Positions 49,301-63,100 of a DNA stretch of 64,000 nucleotides are shown here, piece after piece. Source of the DNA: Malurus cyaneus samueli (Eukaryota > Chordata > Aves > Passeriformes > Maluridae); the NCBI GenBank assembly GCA_009741485.1, contig CM019217.1, positions 48,315,541-48,379,540 on the forward strand, read 5' to 3'. Below the pieces are notes generated by a model that was not told the DNA's origin, did no database searches, and saw only the letters and a list, made by a program, of their open reading frames with translations. Each line of letters begins with the position of its first letter. Position 1 is the first letter of the stretch. A program made the position numbers and the translations under genes.

Positions 49301-52300
49301 GGTCCCAGATGTTGTTCTTTATTAATGGGATTTTCCACATCAAAATCTCCAAGCATATCATGGATATTATTCAGCCCAAATGAATTCATAAGTAAGAGTT
49401 CAAACAATGCAAAATCCAGGACTTTTTCTGAGAATCTTAATAGATCTCACATTACTAGGCTGTTCCCAGCCCAATCCAGAAAGGAATGAATAATGCTTAA
49501 ACCATTAAGCCATTAGGGTTTTTGAGGAAATGGAAAGCATCCTTCCTATCTAAGAAATCAATTCCACAGAAATTGTTCCATTGTCAAACACTCTGGGAAA
49601 GCAAGTCCATTAGTTTGTTGCGGTTTTTGAAAGTTAGCAGGGTTTCATGAAGGCAGTTTCCTTTTTTAACTGTTCAGTATTAAGCACAGCATTTCAACAT
49701 AAATTGAAAAACAGGATGCATTCATGGCAAGTGCTGTCACACAGGCTGCATTCCCAAATGGGACCATTCTTATTTCCAAACAATTGGTGGCCGTGAAATC
49801 TCACTACCTGCAGCAATAATACAAGCTGTTTATCTGGCTCTCTGCCATCTCAAAGCATCCAACAAGGATACTGGGTGCATTGTATGTGGGAATGGAGGTA
49901 GGATCACAAATTGGCAGGAATCTGGAAAGATGAAGATGAGGAGACATTGCTCATTCTATCTTCATGGACTCATAGTGAGGATAGTGGATTTCATGAAGTC
50001 CCAGCTTAGAAGGAAATTTTAAAACATATTTGTTATATCTCTGGTTTATCATGGGAGATTCACTTCACCTAAATATCCCTTTTCAAGACCAACCACTTTG
50101 TATAAAGAATTTGAGACCAAGCAGGAGATTAATTCAAGGCAGAAAAAAACTGAATTGAGGCTCCTGTAGTGACAGTAACCCAAGTGAGCACTGTAATCCT
50201 CAGTGATCTGTGAGGCAGAACTTTCCCAACAGCCTTTCACAGTCCAGCCTGAGGGGGCAAATGATTTTATGACATCAAGCTTAGAGACTATGCTGGTATC
50301 AAGAATTCAATTGATGTATATTTCCATTTCAGTCTGTAAGATCTAGTGTGTTTTGCATCTTTGCCATGTGCTCATTGATTTCTTGGCTTATACTGACCAC
50401 TAGAAAATTCTTTCTCTGCATATGACTCTTGGGATACCAACGCTTAAATCAGGCAGTACAGATGTCATTCTGTTAGAAACTACTAGTTTTTGAACAGCCT
50501 AGGATGATGTGGAGGGGAGATGAACACTTATAATAGATCCAACTTCATCCAGTTTCACATCTGCCATATCACTGGCTGAAGAATAAGTTGTTGGGTTTGT
50601 CATTATCTTTATTTTATTACCTTTAACTCAAATTGTGATAAAGTAAAATGCAAACAGAATGTTTGAAACAGACAGTACAGTTATTTTTTTTAAATGTAGG
50701 TAGAAGAATTTAAGAAAATCTCAAGAGTTTTGTACCAACATAAAACCTGTAGAGTGTCTCTGATTGGAACAAATTGATATAGGTAGTCAGCAAATCTCGT
50801 ATCTCAGAAAAGAGCCCTTCCTGGTGGAATTAATAACTATTTTTTTTTTTTGAAAGATCATTTAGATGCATCGTGCACATTCAGTCTCCTCTCAGTTCTC
50901 TCTCAGACAAAGGAAATTGTCTCTAACTTATTCAGGGAGCAGTTCTGAAATTGCCCCCATTAAACACAGCCCCAGTTTTTGGAGGTGTGAATGCTTTGAC
51001 TGGCTCTGCATCTCCTTCTATACATGACTGACCTACATAACATTCTCTGGCTATGATTTTCTGGCTTGTCTGAAGTGGTTTTCTGAAGGTGCAATATTAT
51101 AATCAGGAGAGCTTTGGGAAGACCAACACTCCGTATTATTTTCTGAAACAGAAAGTGAAAATAGAGCTGTCCCTAAGAAAATTCCCTGTTCACCTCAAGA
51201 AATCAGGTTTACCTGATCCAAAGTCTGGTCTCTTGCAGTATTCCACATCTGGTGCTTTTGAAGAAGATGGAAAACCCTCCTATGCTATGGAATATCTGGC
51301 CAAATAGATATATTTGTGTCACTGTGTCACTTAGGACAGTGATGTTACAAACTCACTGAAGGTTGTAGAAGGCTGTGCAGTGCTCTCCAGGGGTGGAAGT
51401 GTAGAGAGTCAGAAAGTGAGACAGAAGTTTCTGCTGAAATCTGGGTTTTGAGAAGTCTCAAACTTAAAAAGAAGACACAGAACTTGGTCTAATGCCTCTC
51501 AGTGAAATGTCCCGTCTCACCTGCTGCAATCTGTGTTACCTGGGAGACAGTACTTTCCATCTTCGAATAGAACTTTTAAGTTAGGCAAAATAATTGGTAA
51601 TCTCATTCATTATAGAAACCTTTCAAGTTTCTACTTGCAAAGTATTATTTTCCTGATATTATTCTTTGGAATGTCAAGACTTTGAACATGCATTTCAGAT
51701 GGGAAGAGAATTTCTAAGTCTAAGGTCAAAAATGCCAGCCAATTTCCCTATGATTTTCAGGGTTAGAGATTTTGGGCTTGAGATTCAAACAACTACAAAA
51801 AGACAATTTCATTCCAAATTTTAGTCCTCTTTAAAATTCTTCTGTATTTCTGTTAAGTCTTGTGGATCTGGACAATTTTGGACAACACTTACATATACTG
51901 TTACTGGAGGAATAAAACAGTGTATTTAATATGAGAGCTATATTTTTGATCCATTTCTACTCTATTCAATTCAATGCAAAGTATTATAGCTCAGAATAAC
52001 GGAATGACATGATTTTTTTTTGTGTTTGTTTATCAGAAAGATTAAATAAAGGCACAGTTAACAACAAATGCACTTAAATATATAAACATAAATTATTTGG
52101 TGTTCAATATCACAAACTTACTTAAATGTAAGGAAAGGCTATAAGAAAAGAGGATAGACGAGAAATAATACCTCAATTTAAGTAATTTATGATACTTTTC
52201 TATGTTTTTTTCATTTCTTTCTCCCAAACAATGTCCATTAATAACTGTTATGTCGAAATCTTTAAGGACATACATTACTATCAATACATTTAATGGGGGA

Positions 52301-53280
52301 TTTCTCATCCCTCTTATCAGTTTTATGTCACAACTCATGTGCCTAAAGGAAAATGTATAAACATCAGATTTTCAAGAATGCAAACCTTCATGACTAGCTT
52401 TGATCCTCTGAACACTCCAATATTTCTTATAGAAAGAATGTGTTTGGTGGCAAAACCAAGTAAAAGACATAGTTCTGTGCACGCAAAAGAAGGAAAGCTG
52501 ACCTAAAATCATAACTGGCAATAATTTTGAGTGTTTTCAAGTCATTAAAACATTCCATTTACATATTTAAATTTAAATATTTAAAGTGTCTTCATACATT
52601 TTCTCGCCTGCCTTGAGAATGGACTTGTGGAGAAGAAAGCACAAGAAGTAATAAAATAGCTAAATGTTTATCACTTTTATCACATCACTGTGGAATTGCA
52701 TTCTTCATATTTCCAGCTTGAAGGATTAGTTTAAAGCAAAATCATGTACTAGTATTTCCTACTAGCACTTGTGAATAGCTATAAATATCAACAATGATAG
52801 TTTTTTTAGATTACACTGATGACATATGAAGTGCATATCAATAAGTATAGATTTTCCTATCAAAAAATCCCAGCTAACTTTTTCTAATTGGGTCTGTTTT
52901 AGTTTCACTGTCAAAAATATCCATAACTGGTGCCTTGTATTCTATAACAACCCACCTGCCCTGCAAGCAACAAAACCTCTTAAGAATTGTTTAGCTATGG
53001 ATTTTGTTTTAATACCTCATCTATCTCATGCTGTCTATTTGAAAATCATGCTGTTGTTTTTTTACCCCTATGGTTTTACAGTTAACCTCTAGTGATTAGA
53101 TCTATTTCATAATCAGTCTTACGTCTAGCATGCCAAGGAGTTTCTTCCCTTTTCAAGGAGTGATTTATGCCTGTACTTTCCAGGGAGTAGAGTTAAGGCT
53201 GTACCTTCCTTTTCCTGATGTTCCAGAAGCTGGAAAATTTCTGCTTGTTTCTACTCTACCATTGCTCAGGGTTTGGCATT
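46335..53280. other. Intergenic, no gene recognised
   Basis: AT-rich DNA with no recognised mobile element. The heptamer array at 47853-47908 is listed separately. A perfect AT-only palindrome of 18 bp lies at 52563-52580. A 72-codon frame at 51089-51307 and a 125-codon frame at 46350-46727 have no recognised domain and are treated as chance. Confidence 0.55.
47853..47908 (+). repeat. Heptamer minisatellite (GTATATG)8
   Basis: Eight perfect head-to-tail GTATATG units (56 bp), with imperfect copies just upstream at about 47839-47852. Since 7 is not a multiple of 3, all three frames are visited in turn. The 123-codon + frame at 47803-48174 therefore shows a period of seven residues (VYGIWYM repeated). 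The frame's openness comes from the repeat and is not evidence of a gene. Confidence 0.97.
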
Positions 53281-53341
53281 CTTTTTTTTTTGTTGTTTTG
53301 TTTGGTTTGGTTTTTCTTTTTTTTTTTTTTTTTTTTTTTTT
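53281..53341. repeat. T-rich tract with a 25-nt T run
   Basis: T-rich with G punctuation (TTTGGTTTGGTTTTT) ending in 25 uninterrupted T at 53317-53341. Similar G-punctuated T tracts occur at 20441-20489, 21023-21072 and 47793-47814. Confidence 0.9.
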
Positions 53342-53379
53342 AACTTATTTTACTAATTTCACTTAATTTTCAGTTATGA

Positions 53380-53505
53380 CACAAATATTATCTCAACCTA
53401 CAACTTTTACTGGATTTTCCTCCCTTTTCCACTGAGGTGAAGGGGAGGGAGGTTGAGTGAGTGGCTGCATGGTGCTCACTTTCTACCTGGACTTAAACCA
53501 TGACA
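53380..53505 (+). mobile_element. LTR remnant (R/U5 end), sense
   Basis: About 125 bp matching the 3' part of the same avian LTR family as the element at 7242-7844: TATCTCAACC, a TTTTACTGG / CCTCCCTTTTCC block, a GAGGTTGAGTGAGTGGCTG block and the terminus GACTTAAACCATGACA. Everything upstream of about 53380 is lost, next to a T-rich tract. It is too short to keep a promoter. Confidence 0.75.
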
Positions 53506-56500
53506 GGCAGGTAGACCAGGAACTAAGGTTACCTTGTTCAAAACATTTACTAGATTTTAGGAGTATGGAGACTGATTAATGAATGTGGTAAACTGGATAT
53601 AAATTGAGGTGTGTGTATTTGCTTTGTTACATTTAATACAAATGAGCGTTTGTATTTTTGGAGATGTGTGCAGATTATGGAGAGAAAGAATAATAGAGCT
53701 CTCATCCTGTATGAGATATAGACTTTGAACATTGAAAGAATGAGGCAAAAATGATGACGTTATCTTGGATTGTAATGTAAGAGTTTCTGTCTCTGGAAAA
53801 ACTTTGGCATCTTTGGCTGAGAAAACTTTACATTAGTTATGTTATTCACAGAGTGTAAAATATATGGCTTAAACAATTTAGATTAAATTAATGCAAAAAT
53901 GTCAAAATCCCCAAAGGAAATATTTTCATTACAATCAACACAATCAAGATTTCAGGGGGAAAAAAAAAGTACAACTGGCTGAAACATCAATTTACAAAAG
54001 AATAAAATATCCTGCAAAGTGTACTGTTAAAAAACTGTTTTGAGACAGCATGACATTATGTGAATGCAGCTTATTTTTTGCCTCAAAATAGAAAAGTAGA
54101 CAATATATAATGCTTCTTTGTCTGGTTCAGGCAAAATGTCAATGAAAAGATGAAAAGCCCCAAGAAAGCTCGGCTCAGCTTAAATTTTATGCCCCTGTGT
54201 GGTGTCCTATATTAATAATAACTATCTGTAGTTAAATAATTTTGCATTCTTGTAAACTGGGCTAGGATGACACATACAATTAATGGTAATGTCTGCATAA
54301 GAACAGTTTTGGGGAAACCATTAAGAATGATAGATAACATTGAAAATATGGAAAGAAGATAATGACTCCTTAATTGGTGAGCAGTTGCATATCTGTAAGA
54401 ACCTAACTTGTCCTCACTGCTTAATATGAGAGTATTGCTCAAGTATTTGTGTGTCTGGGAAAAAAATTTGTCATTTTCCAGAAATGACACTGGAGGAAGA
54501 ATGTGCACTGTTTTACTGTCAAAGTGTTTTAACCCGAAGGCATTTGCAATTTCAGTGTGATCCAAAAGGCAAAGTCACTCCCAATGTTAATTGAGACTCA
54601 AAAAATGTAATTTTTATGTCAGAAGATCCTTTAGGGTAAGGGGATCTTTATTGCTTGTACGTTGCCATAAACAAATGAATATGTAGGCTGGTACAAGAAA
54701 CTTTAATCTGTGACAAAAGAGAGTGGTTTCTCCACTGCAGGTGATGTTTCAGTGGTCGAATCTAAGCCTTATTATTGCACAAGGAGGGAAAGTGGATCAT
54801 TTCAGACATAATTAATTTTCATTTCTTCCTTTCTTTTTTGCATTACTTTGTATTTCTGCAAACCTTGTTAATTATCTTTTACTTTGTTTTAGATCATCTG
54901 GGTGAGTCCTGGAGATGCTTCTGCAGCGACAGGCAGTCAGAGACCTACATCAGGGAAATATTTCCCCCTTTGATTTTTTGAGGCAGCAAAGGACAGGGTA
55001 GGGAGAGGTTTATGTGAGGACAACATTGCTGAAGGCAGCAGATGGAGGCAAACTGCAATAAAAATCCTGTTCTGTTGTACTTCAGTCTCCTTTCCAGGGG
55101 CATCCCTGACTATTTGCTGCAGGCAACTTCTGAATGCTTTGTAGAAGAAAATTGCAGCTTGTGTCAGTGGCCAAAGACAAATGGAAGACTGGAACTGAAG
55201 TGTTTTTCTTGGCTAAGGAAAAAGAATGGCCTCTGAATTGGCTTGAGGTACCTGCTCTCGACTCACACCTCTCAGAAGTACGTACTGAGAATTTGCTGAA
55301 AGCAGGACATGGCCAGGGTAGTAAAAATTTCAGGTCACTGCTGCCCTCTTTCCCATGACCTGACTGTGGAAGAACAAGCTGGCTGCTCCACATGTGGAGA
55401 GATTTCAGGGGCGCTGGCTGTTCCTGGGAATGTTGCTGGAGCACATAGTCCTGAACATGAAAACTAGGAAAATATAGGCTAATCTGTGCAATACTTGTAT
55501 TTAGAGGATATTATATATGGCAAAACATATATTTGAAAATGCTTTCTAAATGTCTTCATAGCCTTTAGATTTTACCCAGATACTAAGAAAAGAGCATTGG
55601 AGCAATTCAAATATACTTTTTTCATTATGATTTTGGTCAGAACATCTAAAGAGCAAAGGAAACAGAGGTTTCTCGGCCTAGCCAGAGGAAGAAGAGTTGT
55701 CATCATTCTCCTTTTGCCAAATAGCTCACAGGGTAAGGAATGCTTTGAAGATCCTGTCTCCTGCAAATGTGATGTAACCAGCAGGCTGAAGTAGGCTGAC
55801 CAGATTAGAAACTTCTCTGAGAAAGTGTCAAGGTTTCTGTAGTGCAGGAGTGGTGTGCTACCTCCTTGCAGGTAATTCTGGAGAGAGTATCCTCCTGGAC
55901 CGACCTCCTAAAACACTTTGCTCAATCTTCTCCCTCTCTTGGAAACTGCCAGGACTTGTAGGTTTGAGTTAGAAAGATAGAGGAAGAGGCAAAAATACCC
56001 TAGTCTGAACACAGGAAGCATCTCTAAAAGGTTTACAAGACGGTGACCAGGTGTCTTTGCAGGTCAGGCTGGACAGGTTTCAGCTGGGTGGAGGGGTTTC
56101 CCATCTTCTTTCAGGACTTCCAGCTGCAGCAGAGCAGTGCAGTGTGGTGTGGGAGGTTGAGCTGTGCAGAGAGGCTTCACCTGTGTGTCAGGAGAGGTGT
56201 GTTGGTTTCTACTGTTGCTTTCATCCCCTGTGATTCCTGTGGGGTGGTGGAAAGATGGCTGTTTCTCTTTGTGCCAATGAACTGAGTGAAGCAGCTCTCC
56301 TTAAGGCTTGCTGTCCAACGGGACAACACAAAGATGGGCTGAAGTCCAAAATCCTAAACCTGGATTTTGCTATGCGTTTCTGAAGTTCAGGTTTTGTCCT
56401 CTTACATCTGTGTAAATTATCTGGGCCTTTTCAATGTTTGGATATGACACAAAGAGGAAGTTAGCCAGACATTACAATTTATTTCCTTTCTCACCCCGTC

Positions 56501-59500
56501 TTTAGACATTTTTAAAGTGATTGATTGGAAGGAGTATAAAGAGGATGCATTATTATTTAACTGTGCTGCAACAAATAATTGATGTTTTTAAACTTTTATT
56601 TCATTCAGACTGGTCTGGAGCTCTCTAGCCTAGTTTATTTTTGATTGTAGAAATTCATTTCAGTTAAATCATTCTATTATCAGCAGGATCTGCCCACATT
56701 TGGTTATACTAAATAGCTCTAGAAACCACAGTGTTTTTTCCAATTGCTTTGAATCAAAGTTGCATTAACAAAAAAAAACTTTTGCTGAGATTGTCCTGGA
56801 TCTTATTAAAGCAGAAAAGTTGTATTAAGGGGTCTTTAATGTGTAGCTGTGATGCTGTGCTGCTCACAACTTTATCTCAGATTTGAGAGAAGTCTTCTAA
56901 TTCTCTAGTTTTCCACTTAGAGCCTTGTTCATGCTCATGACTTGGAAGCTTCTATCTGTTCTTTTCTTTTGCCGCTTTCTTGATTAACAGTGTCATTTAG
57001 TTCCTTTGGTGCTTTACAAAATCTTATCTTTTGGCAGGTAAAGCTAACAGGTCAGAAATGAGAAAAATCTGTCTTATTTTTTTAAACAGCTGCATTTATG
57101 TTGTTGATACATCTGCTTTTACTGAATGGCTTCATACTGCTATGTAAGACATGTTACATTCATTTTATGAATCCTTCATGGGTTTTGTCTGATCTTGTAA
57201 TTGTATATGCCATCAAACATTGAGGGGGTCTTGAGGAGAAGGGAGAAGTTGCAAGGTTGTAAAATTGGGGTGGTCTTTAGGTTTTTTAATGTTGTTATGC
57301 TGTTTTGTGAATTACTCCAGAAGTAGAAAGGGAAGTACACATTTATTCAAGGTTGTTTTCTGTACAGCTCTTCAAGACAGAGTTGGTAAAATACCTCAAA
57401 GCCAGTGAGAAGGTCCTCTGAATGACACTAAAAAGTGTTTTAAATCTGTGCATAACACTACAGTCCTGTACATGGCAATATGTGCAAAGGTGATAAAAGC
57501 ATTCTGTAGATTTACAAGGCTATTTTTCATGTCCTGAATCCTTCTGTCCCTGTCAGTAATTGCATTCAAGTATTGTGATGGATTTACAGGACTCCATCTC
57601 ATCTCAGGAATAGCAGCCAGATGTCAGAAGGCATAGCATCCCCATGGCTGTGTATTTATTAGTGTATATCCTTCTAAAGCGTTTCTGTTGTTCTTGGTAA
57701 ACAAGCGTATTGTCTATGGTCTGATCTTCACAAATCTCACCTCTTTTATTTGTGTATCAGATTAGTTCCTGTGTGAGAATACATACTGTAAGTATGTACT
57801 CCTAACTTGCATCCCATGTGTTCTTTCTGTTGGTGGTCCTAATGTTGGAAATGCAAAAAGTTTTTTACTGCTTCGTGTCACTGCAGATCATACATATTCT
57901 GTATCTCTGGAAATGATTCCTCCTCTTTATTTTGTTGGTTCCTGCTTTAACTGGCTGAAGTACCCAATTAATATACGGTGATATTTTTAAAAATTTATTC
58001 CAGGTGAGAAATAAATAACATTTCATCTCTTTGAGACTGCATCTGTAGTGTATTAGTGTGTCAATAGATTGAATTCAGGATCTTGTCATTCAAAAATTAT
58101 TATGAAGTACTTCAAGTTGTCTTCTCTTTATGGACTTCTGCTTCAGCACAAATAATTTTTGACATAGTGCTGAGCACCTGGGTTGGTGCTCAGAGAAAGC
58201 GACATATTAGATGGCAAGTGTCTAAAATAACTTGCTTTAAAATATATATTTTTTCTCTCTATTACTAAGTACAATCCTCTTATCTCTGGTTATTCCTTTT
58301 AAAATGGGTTTCAGGCTGGGAAAAGGCCTAAGAATCATCATGCTCTGTACTTCATGACATTCATAGCACTGGCTCTGTCTCAGGCTGACAGTGTAATGCA
58401 GCGCATTACTCTGGAATTAAATTCTGCCCTCTTGCAAAACAGTCCTGTATCATGCTGAAAAACGTGTTACTGCAGAAGAAATATGTGAAGTGCAATTTTC
58501 TCTGTGGTAATCTTAACATTTCTAAGAGCTGATCAATTCAGATGTAGGAAGCAGAAATCCCTGTGTTCAAGGAAATGAACTGGGGTGTGGGAGTGCTTCT
58601 TGTGCCCCCCATCACGTAAAGGATGTGTTGTGGTTTTACTGGGAGTGGTTGAAACAGCAACTTTTCACCAGTGAGCGGGGTCTGAGTCTGAATGGACAGC
58701 TGTTATGAGAACACACATGGCCCGTGCAGAGCATTGCTCTTCAGTTTTCTCCTTTGTTAAAAAGATCAAAATGGCTATGTCTTAGTTTTAAAATTAAATA
58801 TTTCTTAGTTTAAAAATACACCTATTTTCTTTGCTAGTTTGCACAAAGTTCATATTAATTTGAGAACCTATATCCATTTTGCCGCACTTTAGGACTCTGA
58901 ATCCACCTGTTTCCTGCACTGACTTTCCCACATGAAGCATCTGGAACCAGATTTGGATTTGTTACATGGAAATTCCAGGGAGGGCTAAAAACTTAGACTT
59001 GGATAAAAGAGAATTATAACTGGAAAAAGTGGAACTGAAAAATTCTAGCCAAAATTTTTTTGGCAAAATAAAAGGAGTCCTAGTGGCAGGGGAAAAAAAG
59101 TTCTGGTAATGAGATATGTATTTTACTGTGGAATAGTTTCTCCTGATTAAATCCTTTTATTGAGGTTTTTCCGTATTTAAATAATAGTTTTAAAAAATAT
59201 GTTTGGAAGAAATCTTGTATGACTGGGGATACACTGACCTGAGTTTCAACCTTGGTCTGAAATTTTATGTTTAGAAAATCATCAATTAAAATAAATGACA
59301 ATAGCAGTTAAATTATCACTTTATTTGTAGGTATTTAGGAGTTCCAGATTGGTCCAATTGTTCAGTGTTGCTTACCATCCATTCTCACAGTGAATATGCA
59401 GTTATTTATGCATGTAAGAACTTTGCAAAGTTAGCTCATGAGAGTTTACTAATTGTACATGTTCAATGCTTGTGTTAATTTTCAGAGCATTGCCCCAGTA

Positions 59501-59730
59501 CTTGAGAAAGGAACTGAACTGTTCAATATCTCCTTAAATGTTTTTGGGAAAGATTGTAACCAGTATACACTATCAGTAACACTCTGATGCTGTCTCTACG
59601 AAGGATTTTTGTTTTGGCTGTCTGACCTGGCATTTCTGAAGAACTCTGAACCTCACATGTATTAATTATCTAGATGCTGAAGTGAGAAATTGGTCCTGCC
59701 TTTCAAGAAGAATCTTTTTCCCATTAACAA

Positions 59731-59735
59731 NNNNN
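59731..59735. other. Assembly gap (5 N)
   Basis: Five N residues. Their true number is unknown, so any frame or motif that crosses here, such as the 81-codon minus frame at 59724-59969, is unreliable. Confidence 0.99.
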
Positions 59736-60120
59736 AAATAGAAGTTGCCTGCAGTTAAACATCAGTAGTATGATCTTTCTGAAGATTTGGTTCAGGAAAA
59801 CAAAAGAAAAAATAGTAGCTGTCATGGCAATAACAGGATTGACTTTTATAGTAAGGAAAAACCAGTTTTTGTGTCCACATTCTGTGGGCTGTATTTTTCT
59901 TTTTCCTCTCACTGTCATGACTCGCATGCTACATGCTGTAAGCAATCCAGCCTCACTAACAAACCACATTTTGGGATTGGTCTAGGAGTTTCATCTTCAA
60001 TGTCATGTACAATAGGAACAGGGGAATAAAGCACGCTAATCTCCAGCTGAATTTGGCATCTCTTCCTCAAAAATCCTTTTATTTTCCTTTGGACCCCCAT
60101 AAAAGTCAAGTTTATATAAT

Positions 60121-60151
60121 AATGAACTCCAGGATGGAGCTGGAGTTCATT
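60121..60151. repeat. Perfect 12-bp inverted repeat, 7-nt loop
   Basis: AATGAACTCCAG at 60121-60132 pairs with CTGGAGTTCATT at 60140-60151 around the loop GATGGAG. The stem does not extend further. It is shorter than a typical pre-miRNA stem and has no terminator-like T run, so no RNA gene is called. Confidence 0.9.
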
Positions 60152-63100
60152 TACTATTTGAATAGTACAAAACCTTTCATAATAAGTTGACATTATTCAA
60201 TCTGCAGAGAAACGGAACTGGTATTAAACTGCCTTTTCTTTCGTAAATACTTCAGTTGTTTGTTACCAAGAGAAGAGATTAAAGTAGAAATGGTTCATCT
60301 TTCCTATTCACATTTCCAGGATTTTTATTCCACTTGTCTCTAGCTACTGTGTGCAATTACTGTGCAGACTGCCAGGAAGAGAGACATAAGGAAATGGCAT
60401 GAGCTTCAATTAACAGGTTGAATGGAAAGTATTACAAAGAAAACATTTCCTGGTCATCCTTATTCAGTGCACACAAGTGTGATTAGGGACTGGGGCACCC
60501 ATTCTGCTGCCTGTTGTAAGGTGTATTCATTTGAAACAACCTGCTTAGGATAAGAAATAACTCTTTACAAAATTTAGCCCACCTATGAAATGCAAAGCAG
60601 CCAGCCTGGAACTCCTGGATTTACCATGCTCTAATAAATGACACAGCATTTTGTAATAAATGCTTTCCAGATTACTGTCTTCTATAGTTCAATTAAATCA
60701 CTTATCCTTTTTTTTTTTTTTTAAGTATTACATAATTTCATGAAACAAGAATATTTTGTTTGTATTTTTCAATAAACTGTTTTAATCTGCAGTATACAAT
60801 GTCATTAAATTTACATCTTTTTCAGTGAAAGAAGTAATCTGTACATAATTTTCCTGTTCTAAGAGTCCCTGCATCAAATAACCTAAATTACTGAAGATCC
60901 ACAACCACCTCTAATTATTTATTTAATTCCTCTGGCTAATCCATGTTTGTTGGAATACCTGCTATTCCACTTTGTTAGAATACCACCCCAAATGTGTGCA
61001 AATGGCAACATTCCAGTTTTGTTGGAAACATTCCCTTAGCATCACCTTTATTCCTCAAATGCTTTCATTATTCTATAACAAGCAGCTCACACAAGGGATG
61101 CACCTTGGCCCTATCTTATGATGCCTGGTCCCTGGTGAACAGTTACAGGTCCATTTTGCTCTTTAATCTACCTAATTGTCAGTCATAATGAAAATAATTA
61201 AAACTAGTAATGATTCATCCAAAATTTCTTTAGCAAAATAAAGACAATGCAACAGCTCAATTCCAAAAATTTTCATTGTTCTTGCAGCTGTTGTTTTTAC
61301 TCTATTTACTTTTTTTCAAAGAATATTGTATCTGCAAATACGACATTTCAGGAAGATCCAGGAAGCCCTGACTCCACACTTACTAAGAAGTCTCTGCCTT
61401 TCCTTTAATAAGTGGTATATTGTCTTCAGAACAAAATCTGCTTGGATTTGTACACATCAGAAGGTATAGTAACAAAAAGCCAAGAACAAATTGTGGATGC
61501 TTCCCTGAGTGAGAAGAATGAGTTATCTGATGTTTTCTTTCTCTTATCTCTTGGGACCTGAATATTATTATTCCCAAATCTGTGTTCCTCTCTTTGGTTA
61601 TTGCAACAGTAATTGTTCAGCAACTGAACTGGGGACTGCCTATCATGTCCGTGGATTTTGGGGTTTTGCTTTGCTTTTGGAGATCCTTTCTGAGTTTGGT
61701 GCTAGTTTGAGGGAAATGTGTGAAACAAATAATTTACTAGAGATGGATCTGAAAATCAAAATCTTGTATGTATTCTTAAGGGCTAGAACTGATATTTGCC
61801 TTTCTACTGCTTAGGACCACATCTAGTCAAGTGTATTGGAAGAATTCTTGTAAAGATAAACTTTATGATTTGTTCAGATTTATGTTCTGAAATAAATGGC
61901 CTCATTTTGGTCAGTTCCAGGCTTGTATCAGTAACATTTTTTTGAAAACAGACCTGCTTAGTCTCCATTAATGAGGAACAATGTGGGGAGAAATAAGCAA
62001 GCAAGTTGTTTGGATTGGGGAGTAGAAACAAGACATGGCACAAGAAGCAGAAATCACAGGGCATCACAAGCCTGATTGGCTGAGCTCTAGGAAACAGTAG
62101 AAAATGGAGACTTCACTGAAATGTCCATATTTGTGGTAGAATAATAAAATGTAGTATAGGATTGAAGAACAAGCACTATAGCTTGTAACTAAACCCATTG
62201 GCTTGCCTACTTATGATTTTAGAGTAGTCCAAATTGTAGTTGAGTAGCTCAGGTAAAATAGAACATGGTCTTGCACCCTCTTTAGACATTAATCTGAGTG
62301 TAATTCTTCACAGTTTGTCTTCTTGGGTTATATATACTTGTTTTCCTCACATTTGTGGTTTTCAGTAGTTTGATTTATTGATTTGTGTTCTGCTTATCTT
62401 TATGTCAGATGATTAACCACTTTACAAGGAAAATAACACAACTATAATCGGTTTTAGCAACCTACCCAAGTAAAAATTTTCACTGTTAGCCTGATTCTGT
62501 GTTACTGACTTGAATCCATAGCAGCACGTGCCATGCTCTGAAGGGGAGCTGCTTGAGGTTTTTATTTTGCTAAGTTCAGTGGCATTTGTTTGCTAAGATC
62601 TGTGAATTCCACCAGCTGACTGAATAATTTTCTTTTACACGTCTTTTCCATAGATATTCACAATTCTTCTGGCTGGTCAGGAATGCATCAGGCATTTCAT
62701 CCTTCACAGAGTTTAGAAAATTCTTGTGTATGATGGCTGTTCTAAATATACAGAATTTGGGGGCACTGTCCTGTCTCAACTGTGGTATAGTTGCAAAAAT
62801 TGGTTGCAAACAGAAGGTTTATTTCTGGTTTTGAGAGCATGTTGAAATGGTATGCATGCTTACAAGTGATGCCTAAAGATGGCTCCATACAGTTTTTGTT
62901 CCAGCCAGAACTCACACATCCTCTGATAAAGCGCTGGCTCCTGGCAGTGGGGAATTTGTGAGAGCTGGGGTTGCTGCTGAAGTGAGATGTAAAGGTCCAG
63001 CATTTTCTTCTCAGCCTTGCCTCGAACTTTACAAAACCATCTGTTGCAATAATAAACACAGTTATTTCACAGTTATCAGATTCTGCCCAGAACTCTCATT

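Noticed and set aside
53160..53280. 5' part of the LTR remnant at 53380
   Set aside because: A few words (GAGTTAA, AGAAGCTGG) resemble the LTR start, but the order and spacing do not hold, so the remnant was kept to the clear U5 part.
55082..55444. 120-codon minus frame in a GC-raised patch
   Set aside because: No recognised domain, overlapping frames on the other strand, and no splice or promoter support.
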